Origin: Auriscalpium vulgare
Taxonomy: Eukaryota; Basidiomycota; Agaricomycetes; Russulales; Auriscalpiaceae
Assembly (NCBI GenBank): GCA_019915015.1
Contig: JAHBBC010000004.1
Coordinates: 1,240,001 to 1,304,000 of the forward strand
Reading direction: 5' to 3'
Length of the DNA stretch: 64,000 nt
Positions 46,142-55,687 of this stretch are shown piece by piece. Position 1 is the stretch's first letter; each line of letters begins with the position of its first letter. Under the pieces are notes generated by a model. That model was not told where the DNA came from. It saw only the letters and a program-made list of their open reading frames with translations, and ran no database searches. The position numbers were made by a program, and so were the translations under genes.

Positions 46142-46574
46142 GGTTGTATGTGCGGTGGCGGTCAAAGGAAATGAGAATGGGAGACAGTAGGCTCCGTTAC
46201 CCGTATCTTGACCTCAGAAGAATAGTAAGGCCTGGCGTCAACCTGGCGTTCCCACATTATGAGGACTGCTCACATTAATGCCGAGACGTGCGGCTGCCGA
46301 TGCCGTGCCTAGCTGCGCATTGGCTCCCGGGCCTGGGGCCAGGCTTCAAGTTCGGTCAATGTTGAACATCTGGCGAATAGTCAGCACGTTCTCACTGTCA
46401 GGATGGCCCATAAGTCGACCATTGGTCGACCAAGTAAAAGGGACGAGGAGAACGAGGATCAGTGGCACGCAGTGCGCGTTCGCGGCCGGCGCACGGTGAT
46501 GTAGTGACCGGGCCGCTGTTCGGCAGATGCCGTACGGTTATCCTGAAGTAACTTCAGAGTAACTTACTCCGTCC
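46142..46574. other. Divergent intergenic region
   Basis: Shared upstream space of the inverted dehydrogenase (minus) and the OB-fold gene (plus). A palindromic-looking agtcgaccattggtcgacc lies at about 46415-46433. No gene. Confidence 0.45.
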
Positions 46575-47774
46575 GTGCCAACGACTTCGCCAGCTATTAG
46601 GTTCGCAGTCAACGCAGACGAAACTGGATCGATTGAACACGCGTCAACTGCCGTCGCGGCGCCGCCAATGTCAACAACGAAAAGCTACCGTGTCTTTCTA
46701 CTTGATCCGTTCATTGCTTCATCGCGTAAATCAACTCTGTCTACGTGGGTCACAGCGTCGTCAAGCTCAGCGTCTGCCTTTCATTCGGCATCGAGCTCTC
46801 AGAGGATCGATGTTTACGCGCCGGCAACCTTGGAAGCGGCTACACGGCGTATCTCTCTGCTATATGAGAACATAATCTTCAACGAGGAGGAGGAAGAGGA
46901 AGCTAACGAGCACCGAGAAGATGCAGATGGGCAGGAGGGAGAGCCACGACGAGGTGTGTACCGTTCGCAGAGCTTGACGTTGCGCGTAGTGACGATGTCC
47001 CGCGCAGAGGAGACTATGATCACCTGGGATCCAACCACACAGTTTGACAGCCAGACGCACTCCAAGACCGCTCTGAGCACCTTCCTACGCGCCGAGCCTT
47101 CGCGGATCCATTCCCACTCGCACCTCGACCCCGAGACACAACTGCTCGACAGTCAAGACGCTTCGTCCTACGCGTCCGACGCATCCTCCATCGCACGCTT
47201 CCCCGACTTCCACTTCAACCTGCACTCGCTTACCACGCTCTCCGCCCTTCGACGGCGCGCAAGCAAAGTGAACGTGCTCCTGGCGGTTCTGGAGGTCGAC
47301 GGCCCGGATTTCATCACGATCAAGAAGGGCATGGACGCGGGGAAGCAGATATACGTCTTGAAGATGATACTGGGAGACGAGGATGGCGCGGTGTGTCGGT
47401 TGACAGCGTGGCGGGATGTCGCGGAGATGTGGGGAGGCGTGGGCCAGGCCGTTGGGATTAAGCGCGGGGATATCGTGTACCTCGAAAGTCAGCCCATCCA
47501 TTCCTTTTCAATTATCTTCAACGCTGACGGTGAGACTGGCTTGATAGATGTCTCCGCCGCATGCGATCTCGACTCGCCGGTTGCACTGACTGCGTCACCG
47601 CACCTCAAGTCTAAGGCCGAGATCTGTTACCGAAGCATGCCGCGCCCGTCTTTTCCTGAGGACCGCCGTCTACGCCCGGACCTCCGTTTAGGCTTCAGCG
47701 ATGCTGCGGTGCGCCGTGTCGCGGCTGTTGTTGCCTGGTTCGAAAAGATGGCTGGCCTCGGCACCTTGACCTAA
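46575..47774 (+). CDS. OB-fold protein, possibly SHLD2-like
   Basis: Single open frame of 399 codons. The N-terminal half is acidic and low complexity (NEEEEEEANEHREDADG), followed by MITWDPTTQFDSQTHSKTA. Around residues 230-345 lies an OB-fold-like segment: KVNVLLAVLEVDGPDFI, TIKKGMDAGKQIYVLKMI, LGDEDGAVCRLTAWRDVAE, then KRGDIVYLES. This pattern resembles the OB folds of the shieldin subunit SHLD2 and related fungal proteins that bind single-stranded DNA; the assignment is from memory of such sequences and needs a profile search. The true start may be M at 46668 (MSTTKSYRVFLLDPF), since KSYRVFLLDP is what is conserved in the two decayed copies at 51245 and 58600. Confidence 0.7.
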   Translation: MPTTSPAIRFAVNADETGSIEHASTAVAAPPMSTTKSYRVFLLDPFIASSRKSTLSTWVTASSSSASAFHSASSSQRIDVYAPATLEAATRRISLLYENIIFNEEEEEEANEHREDADGQEGEPRRGVYRSQSLTLRVVTMSRAEETMITWDPTTQFDSQTHSKTALSTFLRAEPSRIHSHSHLDPETQLLDSQDASSYASDASSIARFPDFHFNLHSLTTLSALRRRASKVNVLLAVLEVDGPDFITIKKGMDAGKQIYVLKMILGDEDGAVCRLTAWRDVAEMWGGVGQAVGIKRGDIVYLESQPIHSFSIIFNADGETGLIDVSAACDLDSPVALTASPHLKSKAEICYRSMPRPSFPEDRRLRPDLRLGFSDAAVRRVAAVVAWFEKMAGLGTLT

Positions 47775-47984
47775 CAGCGTGCTGTCCGCAGATGCACGTA
47801 CTCAGAGGTGCGGATGCGCGCTGTTGTTCAGTCTGCGGACTGCCGGCCATCCCGTCCGAAGGAGCTGGAGTTTCCTGTTGGACTCAAGCTGTCGGTGCCC
47901 CAATGTCCCATCGTCGGGATCCCATTGCGAAGCAGTCTTTCGAACGCCTCTCAGAACATCAGACTTTCCCTCACAGCCTGATGA

Positions 47985-48500
47985 TTGGGAAAAAATCGGG
48001 GCGGCTTTTTTGTGTTACTCCAACTGTTCTGCGGTATGCACGGGATATACGCATGTGCGCTACGGGTCAGCGAAACTGATTGCTCATTACACAGATGCCA
48101 ATGTCTTCATGTGGCGATATATCGCTCCACGTTCCGCTGCTCCGGGCAGGATTGGATATGTTATAGCCTCGATGTCTCCGCCCAGTCTCAGTGCGTTTCG
48201 AGGATCAAAGTCCTTTTCCTTCGCGCGCCCATTCAACGTGCTGCATTGGGACCAGGAAGGTATGTATACGCACGGCGCTTCCCTCCTTCACCGGCGAGCG
48301 CGCCCTCATTTCATTCATCGTCCCCTTAGCGCCCATGCACAACACGCCAGCGCTCATCCGCCATCCCACCGACCACCAGCCCACGATGTGCGCTCGGCCG
48401 GTTGGCATCCCACCATGCGGCCTGCCCGGGCATTAGGACGAGCTGCCGCGCTTCCGCTCACCACGATTGGCTGCCGCACCTCCAGAGAGGGCTCCATTCT
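47985..48500 (+). repeat. Duplicated segment downstream of the OB-fold gene, copy 1
   Basis: Nearly identical to about 51840-52410. The stretch around gtgcgctacgggtcagcga through gttatagcctcgatgtctcc differs at only a few positions. One open frame gives MWRYIAPRSAAPGRIGYVIA and SARPF.VL.W.QEGMYTHG. A GT donor after caggaag is conserved. It could be exon(s) of a gene or a duplicated 3' region. Product unknown. Confidence 0.6.
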
Positions 48501-48561
48501 CTGCGGGGATCATGTTTGGCTCATGATGCATATCTAGCGCTTCGATTGACCCTCCAGTAGA

Positions 48562-48684
48562 ATGTCCCTAATTTTGCATTCATCTATCTCGCATCACTTT
48601 ACAGGCGAGGCTCATCACTTCACAGGCGAGTCTCATGTAATGAACACCATGGTCGGGACGAAATGGAGACAGGGATTACTCTCG
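48562..48684. repeat. Short tandem repeat near LRR gene 3' end
   Basis: Two units of about 20 bp, cacaggcgaggctcatcact-like (tttacaggcgaggctcatca / ttcacaggcgagtctcatg), at roughly 48599-48638. Confidence 0.6.
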
Positions 48685-50100
48685 TTAACGACGCAATTGC
48701 GTGCTAGTTACGACGCCAGTATAGCACTTGCTAATACTCCACTCCTTCCAGCAGTCTTTCAGCGTGCAGCTGGGATCGAACGTTATCCGCCCTTCCCGGC
48801 TTGGCTCATCCAGGATTCTGAAACCTTCGAAGCTCTTGGTGGAGGACAACGTGCAGCTGTTGAAATGGATGCTCTTCAGCAAAAACCACACAGCTGATTC
48901 GTCAGGAATCATATCCTCTATGGCCGAAAGAAAATGTTCGGCGGAATACTCTTCAAGTATCAAATACTGACTTGGATGGAGACTGTCTTTCCAGTGGAAA
49001 GTGTCTAATTTTCCAAGAGATGAGATAGTCATTTTTTCGACTTTATTGAAAGGGAGTAGCGGGATGCACTTGAGAGAAAGGGACTGTTGCATGGATTTGT
49101 CTGACTCTGAGTTATGTGACGTGTACCCAACCCTGATCACAATTTCGGATTTTGGCAGCTCACGTTGAACTGCGTACTCAATGAGTGAAAATCCTGGAAA
49201 GTGGCGGTATTTGATCCGGCCTAACTGGAATACAGCCTGGTTGCCACCGGAAATGAGATCCAATGGCTTGCGACAGATTTCATCGAATAGTGGTGTAGGG
49301 TTACTGTGATCTCTGCAATCGAAGTCAAGGAGCTGATACGCCTTCGGAGACGGGCTCAAACGATTGAGAACGGCGATCACCGAGGCCACAGCTCCTCTGA
49401 GTGTCAGATTTGTGATATTCTTCCCAATGACTGGGCTTTCGGTAGCCCTTGTCAGCACGAGGGGCAGGCCTCCGAAGTCGAGTTCGAGCTCCGTCAATTC
49501 GGAAAGCTGGGCGACAGTTCGCAACAGCTCGTCTATGTCAGACCAGATAAATTTGCAGTTGTTGAGAATCAGTTTGGTGAGGTTCTTTGCCCGATCCAGC
49601 CACGAGGATTGGAGAAGGCCTAGACGGCTCTGTAATATGTGCTCCAGGTTAAGATTGTGCCGCTGGGTCCGAGTCCGGAAACATAGGATCTTCAGATTAC
49701 AAGGATTCGTGCTATCCAAGCACTCGATCATAGTCTCCGCCTGGCCCGGACTCCCCCCGTCGCGTATGTCGATCGAGATCTCTTGAATGAGCTTGTCATT
49801 GTCGATAGCCGACTTCCAGCAATCCAGGAGGGCCTCGAGATCCTCGTGAGAGTTTGGACCGTGCGTTTGCTCTTGATCTTTTAGTAGACGCAGGATTCGA
49901 GGGCTGGCGGGCCCACTGCTCGACACTGGCATAGCGGAGCTCATCGTCTGTAAGGGTTTGATGGGCGGTGAATATGGATGTGTAGTTCTGAAGAAGAGAG
50001 CGAACGAGGATGATGAGAACGCTGGGATCCTCTGGGTAACCATCCTGTTTATATGGTTGTGAAGAGCAGGACATCGTGCAGTATTACATGTACAACGCAT
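48685..50100 (-). CDS. LRR-like (F-box family-like) protein without a clear F-box
   Basis: A minus-strand frame of 471 codons. The likelier start is the second M cluster, at MSSAMPVSSSGPASPRIL (codon 53 of the open frame). The first 50 residues are less typical. The middle is leucine-rich in repeats of the LRR type: LTKLILNNCKFIWSDIDELL, LSELTELELDFGGLPLVLT, ITNLTLRGAVASVIAVLNRL. The C-terminal half includes WFLLKSIHFNSC and ends STQLRR. The repeat spacing resembles the LRR-like tail of fungal F-box proteins, but I cannot find an F-box. It is AT-richer than its neighbours. Function unknown. Confidence 0.6.
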   Translation of the reverse strand: MRCTCNTARCPALHNHINRMVTQRIPAFSSSSFALFFRTTHPYSPPIKPLQTMSSAMPVSSSGPASPRILRLLKDQEQTHGPNSHEDLEALLDCWKSAIDNDKLIQEISIDIRDGGSPGQAETMIECLDSTNPCNLKILCFRTRTQRHNLNLEHILQSRLGLLQSSWLDRAKNLTKLILNNCKFIWSDIDELLRTVAQLSELTELELDFGGLPLVLTRATESPVIGKNITNLTLRGAVASVIAVLNRLSPSPKAYQLLDFDCRDHSNPTPLFDEICRKPLDLISGGNQAVFQLGRIKYRHFPGFSLIEYAVQRELPKSEIVIRVGYTSHNSESDKSMQQSLSLKCIPLLPFNKVEKMTISSLGKLDTFHWKDSLHPSQYLILEEYSAEHFLSAIEDMIPDESAVWFLLKSIHFNSCTLSSTKSFEGFRILDEPSREGRITFDPSCTLKDCWKEWSISKCYTGVVTSTQLRR

Positions 50101-50607
50101 GCCCCACGTCGTGCGCGGGAGATGCTTGCACCCACAAAAGAGACGTTTCGGTTCCGTAGATGGCTATTCGAAACCAGGAGTATGTGTATGTGGCGCACTC
50201 GAAGTAGGCGGAGCGTTAACGAACTAGAACAGTCACGGCAACCCAGCGATTGTTTTCCATCAAGGTGGCGAAATTACTCACGAAGACAGCGGATGTGACC
50301 TAGGCGCGCAAAATCGAAGGAGTGGCCTCGCGTGCGCGCCATTTGCGTCGTGCGACGACACGCCGTGAAACGTTCATCCAACGTATTATGGCGCGTTCCG
50401 TGGCACGGCGAGGCGAAGCCAAATCGTTCCCGTGGCGCCACCAATGGGAGTACATAGCTTGAACGTACTCACGTATGGACATCATGATGCTAGCGTTAAG
50501 GCCGTATGTGCCCTACGTGACTAACACGTTTCATTCACGTTACGCTTGCGCGGGAACGTTTACCAGATACCTAAGCTTGATCAGAAGGTGTGCATCGAGA
50601 AGAATAT
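50101..50607. other. Intergenic, no gene recognised
   Basis: Short frames only. Confidence 0.45.
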
Positions 50608-51056
50608 CTACTCACAATTGTCTGCCTGAGGTCTCCCCGCAAACAGCGTATTATTACCTGGTGCTAAGAGCTCCGGCGGGGGCGCGAGAGGAAGCGACCA
50701 CGCGGAGTGCACGAGCCGGTGCAGGCAACGCAGAGGGGAAAGATACGAGCATCGATGAGCTCGTACAGAACGTGGAGAAGAGTAGTGCTTGCCAGTGAAT
50801 GATCGCATTGTCGTGGAGGGAAGCCATGAGGTTCAAAGGACAACACGGAAGTCATGACGTGCATGACGAGGCAAAGTGGCCGGCCAAAAAAAATGAAGAG
50901 TATGGTCGGTGGAGAATGCATAGGAGACCTCAACGATGGCAAGTAGGACGGGGACAGCGCCTCGGTGGGTTCGGCGGCGTGGGTCGGGACTGAGCAGCTG
51001 CAGGACGTGGAGGCCGGATGGCCAGGGTGCGCGTGGAATATCAATGAACAGATCAA
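50608..51056 (-). pseudogene. Decayed copy of the 59091-59660 segment
   Basis: The minus strand matches the plus strand at about 59200-59640, with shared pieces such as ggccatccggcctccac and acttccgtgttgtcctttt. The open frame (130 codons) has no recognisable domain and stops early relative to the other copy. Both copies lie divergently next to a decayed OB-fold gene copy. Confidence 0.55.
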
Positions 51057-51244
51057 CCGAAGTTCAAATTAAACAAATTTGCGTGCTCGACGTTCGGATG
51101 TGTGAGGCGTAGCCATGCCTTCCTGTAATATATGACCTCGATGGCATGTTCAATCCTGCAGAAAATCGAAGTGAGACGAGTCGCTCGGTTCAAAAGCGTG
51201 GGAAGCAGTGTTCTCACGCCTGACCTCAGTCCCGCGTTGGAAAC

Positions 51245-51770
51245 TTGAAAAGCCATCGCGTCTTTCTACTTGATGATGATCCGTGATATTTCTTTTGTGC
51301 ACAACGTTCTCCAGCTCAGCGTCTGCCTTGCAGCTGGTCTCGAGCTCGCAGTGGATCGATGTTTACTACGCGCCGGTAACCTTGGACGCGGCCCCACGGG
51401 CCACTGCGCATTTCTCTGCTATACGAGGACGCGATATCCAACGAGGAGGGGGAGGAAGGTGAAGGCACCGAGAAGATGCAGACAGACAGGAAGGAGAGCC
51501 ATGACGTGGTGCGTATCGTTCGCAAAGCTTGACGTTTCGCGACTCACGATGTCGCAGAGGAGACCATCATCATTTGGGATCCAACCACACAGTTTGATAG
51601 CCAGACGCACTCTAAGAGTCACATTCCTACGCGCCGAGCCTTCGCCCACGCACACCTCGACCCGAAACACAACTGCTTGAAAGTCAAGACGCTTCGTCAT
51701 TCGATCCTTCGACCTCGACTTCAACCTGCACTCGCTCACCACCCTCTCCGCCCGCCGCCGACGCGCAAGC
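51245..51770 (+). pseudogene. Decayed OB-fold gene copy 2
   Basis: It matches the N-terminal half of the gene at 46668-47260: a KSHRVFLLDD-like start, the acidic linker in altered frame, the HTV... TIIIWDPTTQFDSQTH-like region, and the LHSLTTLSARRRRASKGNV region. Many indels destroy the frame and the OB-fold part is missing. It runs into the duplicated segment at 51840. Confidence 0.7.
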
Positions 51771-51839
51771 AAAGGGAACGTGCCCCCGTCGTCCGGATCT
51801 CACCTCGAGGCAGCCTTTTGAACGCACTTCAGAACGTCA

Positions 51840-52410
51840 GACTTCCCTCGCAGAATGAAATTCGTGGAGGATTTCTTGTGTCACTTCACCTTGCTCTCCG
51901 GGATGTAGGATGTGCGCTACGGGTCAGCGAAACTGATCGCTCATTGCACAGATGCCAATGTCTTCATGTGGCGATATATCGCTCGACGTTCCGCTGCTCC
52001 GGGCAGGATTGGATATGTTATAGCCTCGATGTCTCCGCCCAGCCTCAGTGCGCTTCGAGGATCAAAGTCCATCTCCTCCGCACGCCCATTCTACGTGCTG
52101 CGTTGGGGCCAGGAAGGTATGTATACGCACGGCCTTCCCCCCTTCACCGGCGAGCCCGCCCTCATCTCATTCATCGTACCCATAGCGCGCACATGCACAA
52201 CACGCCAGCGATCATAGGCCATCCCACCAACAGCAGCCCATGTTGCGCAAGTTGCGCATTTGCGCTCGGCAAGCTGGACTGAAGCCGACTCCCACCATGC
52301 GGCCTTCCCGGGCGTCAGGACAAGCTGCCGCGCTTCCGCTCACCACGTCGATTGGCCGTCGCACCCCAGGGAGGGCTCCATTCTCTGCGGCGATCAGGTT
52401 GGGGTGCATG
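51840..52410 (+). repeat. Duplicated segment, copy 2 (of 47985-48500)
   Basis: Much closer to its partner than the flanking OB-fold remnant is to the intact gene. The frame gives MWRYIARRSAAPGRIGYVIA and SARPFYVLRWGQEGMYTHG. Confidence 0.6.
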
Positions 52411-52577
52411 ATGCATATTATGCGCTTCGTTACGACGATGGAATCATGCGAGGGTGCTCCCCGTGGTCGCGTACGGTATGCCCGTATGGGTTGGGCGGAA
52501 TCGCACGCCCACATATTGCGCAATGTCTTTTCCCAGGTCACGCTAGCCCGACGGCCCGCCCATGGTCAATCCTGCTC

Positions 52578-52584
52578 CATAAAA
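52578..52584 (+). promoter_or_regulatory. TATA-like element of secreted-peptide gene 2
   Basis: cataaaa lies 72 bp before the ATG at 52650, in the equivalent position to the TATA boxes of the two paralogues. Confidence 0.5.
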
Positions 52585-52649
52585 GCTGCGCTTTACGAGT
52601 CCTCCAACCTGTATCTCCAACCACAAACACCCCAGCCTGACTAGCAGCT

Positions 52650-52860
52650 ATGCGCTTCACACACACCACCGCGATCCTGGCTGTCGTGCAGTCTTATCTG
52701 ATGCTCGTGTATGGGGCGCCGGCCGTCCCTGGCGAAGTGTTAGAGCGTGGTGCGTGCCATCGCCGTCGGGTAGCCGCATGGACGGTGATCGCGAGGCTGC
52801 GACGCGGTGGTAGATGCGGAGTCGGCAAATCCGGTGCCACGGGTGGTGTATTGGTTGTAA
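52650..52860 (+). CDS. Small secreted peptide precursor 2, 48 aa
   Basis: Two exons, 52650-52749 and 52814-52860, with a 64 bp GT-AG intron in phase 1. Exon 1: MRFTHTTAILAVVQ then SYLMLVYGAPAVPGEVLER, a signal-peptide-like hydrophobic start followed by a short proline- and glycine-containing linker to E-R. Exon 2: DAESANPVPRVVYWL and TAA. The length, intron phase, E-R junction, P-x-P-R and V-x-W-L C terminus are shared with the copy at 53264. It is likely secreted. A 15-residue peptide might be released after E-R, reminiscent of the E-R processing motif of basidiomycete pheromone precursors, but there is no CaaX box. Function unknown. Confidence 0.75.
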
Positions 52861-53185
52861 TTCCGTCAAACAATTCAAGGTGAGCTTCAGCTCCTTCGTC
52901 CTGCTGGATGTCTCACTAAAAATTTCTGTACACCATCAGGGAGCTTCAGCGTTTTTCCGGGCTTATCTGCTGTAGAGCATTGTTCGGTGATCAGATATTC
53001 ATGCAGAGAAGCGCATCGTTATTCCTCAATATATCGTGTAGTGCAGGAAGTGTTAGTGATGGCCACACAAGTAATGGATATCGCTTGATAGATGATCGCC
53101 CTCGCGCAGGATATGGGCGTGCGACCCGCGTTAGTGTCCCTATCCCCGCTAGCATTTTGCTTGCTCGCCCATACGCAGACGACCC

Positions 53186-53193
53186 TATAAGAA
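53186..53193 (+). promoter_or_regulatory. TATA-like element of secreted-peptide gene 3
   Basis: tataagaa lies 78 bp before the ATG at 53264. Confidence 0.5.
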
Positions 53194-53263
53194 TAGCTGG
53201 TAACGAGGGATCGCATACGCATCCCCAATCACATCACAAACAACTCAACTCGGGTCCGTAGCC

Positions 53264-53472
53264 ATGCGCTTCACGCATGTCACCACGCTTCTGGTTATCA
53301 TGCAGTCTTCTCTGATGCTCGCGCACCCTGCGACGGCCGGTATTGTGAAGCTCATCGAGCGCGGTGCGTGCCTTCGTCGGCGTGCACGTCGTACTGGAGC
53401 TGACGCGGACCTGTGATCGCTGAAGACGCAAATTTAGAGAAGCCGGCGCCGCGGCATGTGTGGTGGTTATGA
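53264..53472 (+). CDS. Small secreted peptide precursor 3, 48 aa
   Basis: Two exons, 53264-53363 and 53426-53472, with a 62 bp GT-AG intron in phase 1 and a CTGAC branch-like site. Exon 1: MRFTHVTTLLVIMQ then SSLMLAHPATAGIVKLIER. Exon 2: DANLEKPAPRHVWWL and TGA. It is a tandem neighbour of gene 2, 0.4 kb downstream in the same orientation. Its 3' flank is also shared (tggtgatcagat, gatggccac.aaagt). Conservation of the precise architecture despite divergent middles suggests selection on the ends of the precursor. Confidence 0.75.
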
Positions 53473-55687
53473 GCCCGCCGAACATACATGGTGAGCTGTG
53501 CTGTGACTTCTTCGACCTGAAGGATGCCCGAACCTCACTCATATGGTCTACCAGCACGTTGTTTGGCGTATCTATTGCAGAAGCTTGTTTGGTGATCAGA
53601 TGCGGTCTACAGGAGCATGGAAGTTGACTACCTACCGTAGAGTGCAGGAACTATAAGTGATGGCCACGAAAGTGGTACGTATTGTGCGAAGTACCAGATA
53701 ACGGTGATCCCTTATCTCCTGAGCGGGCACGGCTAGACCTCAGCGACGGGGAAAACCAAAATCATGTTCATACGCATAGCGTGTGATCGGATCTTCGTTG
53801 GTATTGATATAAGTTCTGAGCGAAACTAGCGCGGACAAGAGGTATTGGCAGCTCATGCATAGGTGACGAAGCAAAGGCCACCGAGTTCGCGTCTCGCGAG
53901 CTTGAGAATCTTGGCCGGCGGGATGCTTGCGTCGAAGTCCGACATTAGGGGATGCATCAAAGGAAGCCGTGGCGATTTCAATTCCTAGGCATAAGGCGGT
54001 CAGGTATCCAACACATTCGAGTGACGAGCATGGGCAAGGAGACCACAGACTGCGTACAGAGAGAGGGGGGCGGGGAAGTATGCCTACGGACAACCCACAT
54101 TCCCCTCGCCCGAGACTCTTGGCACTCGTTCAAACCATTCGGGCGTCAAAACAGAGCAGGTGGGCTTCGATACAAGCTACAATTTCAGGTTCGGCGTTGC
54201 TTTGTATGGTTCGTGACCGCCGATTCAAGAATAAGGAGATGGCTGAGGAGCAGTATCGACGCTGTTTCGAGGGCGCGAGCGAGTGAGACTGGTCACAATG
54301 CAATGTGAGACACAAGGAGAGGATTATTGATTGAGAGGTGCGTCACCATTGGCTGAGGGAACAGTCCGTTTGGCCGAGCAATCCGAAAGCCAAGGGCGGT
54401 TTCCCAAGTTCAAAAGGACGAAACCCTTGCTCACCCCTGGAAAACACCTGGCCGCTATCATGCGTGGGATAAGGCTATGCTGCAACGTCATTGAACCTGA
54501 CACTGTAGTTGATAGGATCTGAGAAAAATCGCCCAGCTTTTCAAAGAGACCTGAGAGCGAGGTAACGTGCCGCGCATGTTCGTAATAACATGGACGGTGC
54601 CTTTGTGCCTGTAGCGGTGGGGGTTTACAGCAGCACAACAGGCAACAGGAGACAGCACGAGACGTCGTCGCCGTTGACGACTGACATTTGCGCGATGAGC
54701 GGATGAGAGGACCGAGGTCTGGCCAGGAACTAACCATGTAGGGCCTGATAAGCGGCTTGGAGTGAGCATAAAGAGCTTCATTGCAGCCACCAAAGCCACG
54801 CAGTGTGCCCTAGGAGGACGGAATCACCGCTCTTAAAGTCAACAAAAAAATCAACACATCGTGAAAATGAACTTACGAGAGCCTTCGGCAGCATATCCGA
54901 GCGATCAAAGAAGTGCTAGAGCCTGGCAGACACAGCACAGGGATTGATGTAGCACGTCGATGTCCTGAAGGATGAAGAAACAGTCCGCTGACATCGAATG
55001 ATGATGCGGGGCGCTGAGCGACATGACCGAGGGACGAGTCGGACGTTTGGTGGCGCGCCCAGTGCGGCGCAGCCACAGGAACCTGCCGCGCCGCCGCGGG
55101 CCGGCCGACTACACTCATTTTCGCATTTCTGCAGTTTCTCCCAACTCTGCGTCTTGAGTTGCCGCATCTTTATTTCCATCCTCTGGTTCATCAAAGACTT
55201 CAGATTTCTCCCACATCTCTACGTGTCGCTCTCGCGGTCATTTGCTAGCGTCTCCGAGATCTCCTGGGCAGGCGCTCTCATATCCTCTTAGGCCCCGGCG
55301 CCCTTCTTTCCTTGATGATCACCGCGGACGCCAGCCTTGTCTGTATTCTGCAAGATAACGATAATGCCCCGTGATTCGGACAGCTGGTCCACGCCTGTTT
55401 GCTGGGGTCTGCGAGAAGGGAAGCACGGCAGGATAGAGGCACGTCCACACCTCTGCATTGACAGCATCCCACGCCCGCTGCGACAGGCGTACGCCTTTAC
55501 CACATACACATGGCGACACGGCTACTCCGCTGAAACGCGGGGCCAGGTCTGCGACACGCCTGCTTCGCGAAGCGCGCGAATAGACGGGCCCGTGCCTTGA
55601 CCTGGTGGAATATGAATACCTTGTGAGGGCAGGCTTGTCCGAGGACGAACTTGCCGCCCACCGCACGCCCCAGCACGCCCATCCACG
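53473..55687. other. Intergenic, no gene recognised
   Basis: After the duplicated 3' flank of peptide gene 3 (to about 53700) only short overlapping frames occur. The minus frame 54737-54324 (137 codons) and the plus frame 53927-54286 (119 codons) have no motif. The minus frame over 55319-55915 is the shadow of the following gene. Confidence 0.4.

Noticed and set aside
53927..54737. 119- and 137-codon frames in the 53.9-54.7 kb region
   Set aside because: No conserved motif, no signal or membrane segment that makes sense, and no duplicate in the window for support.
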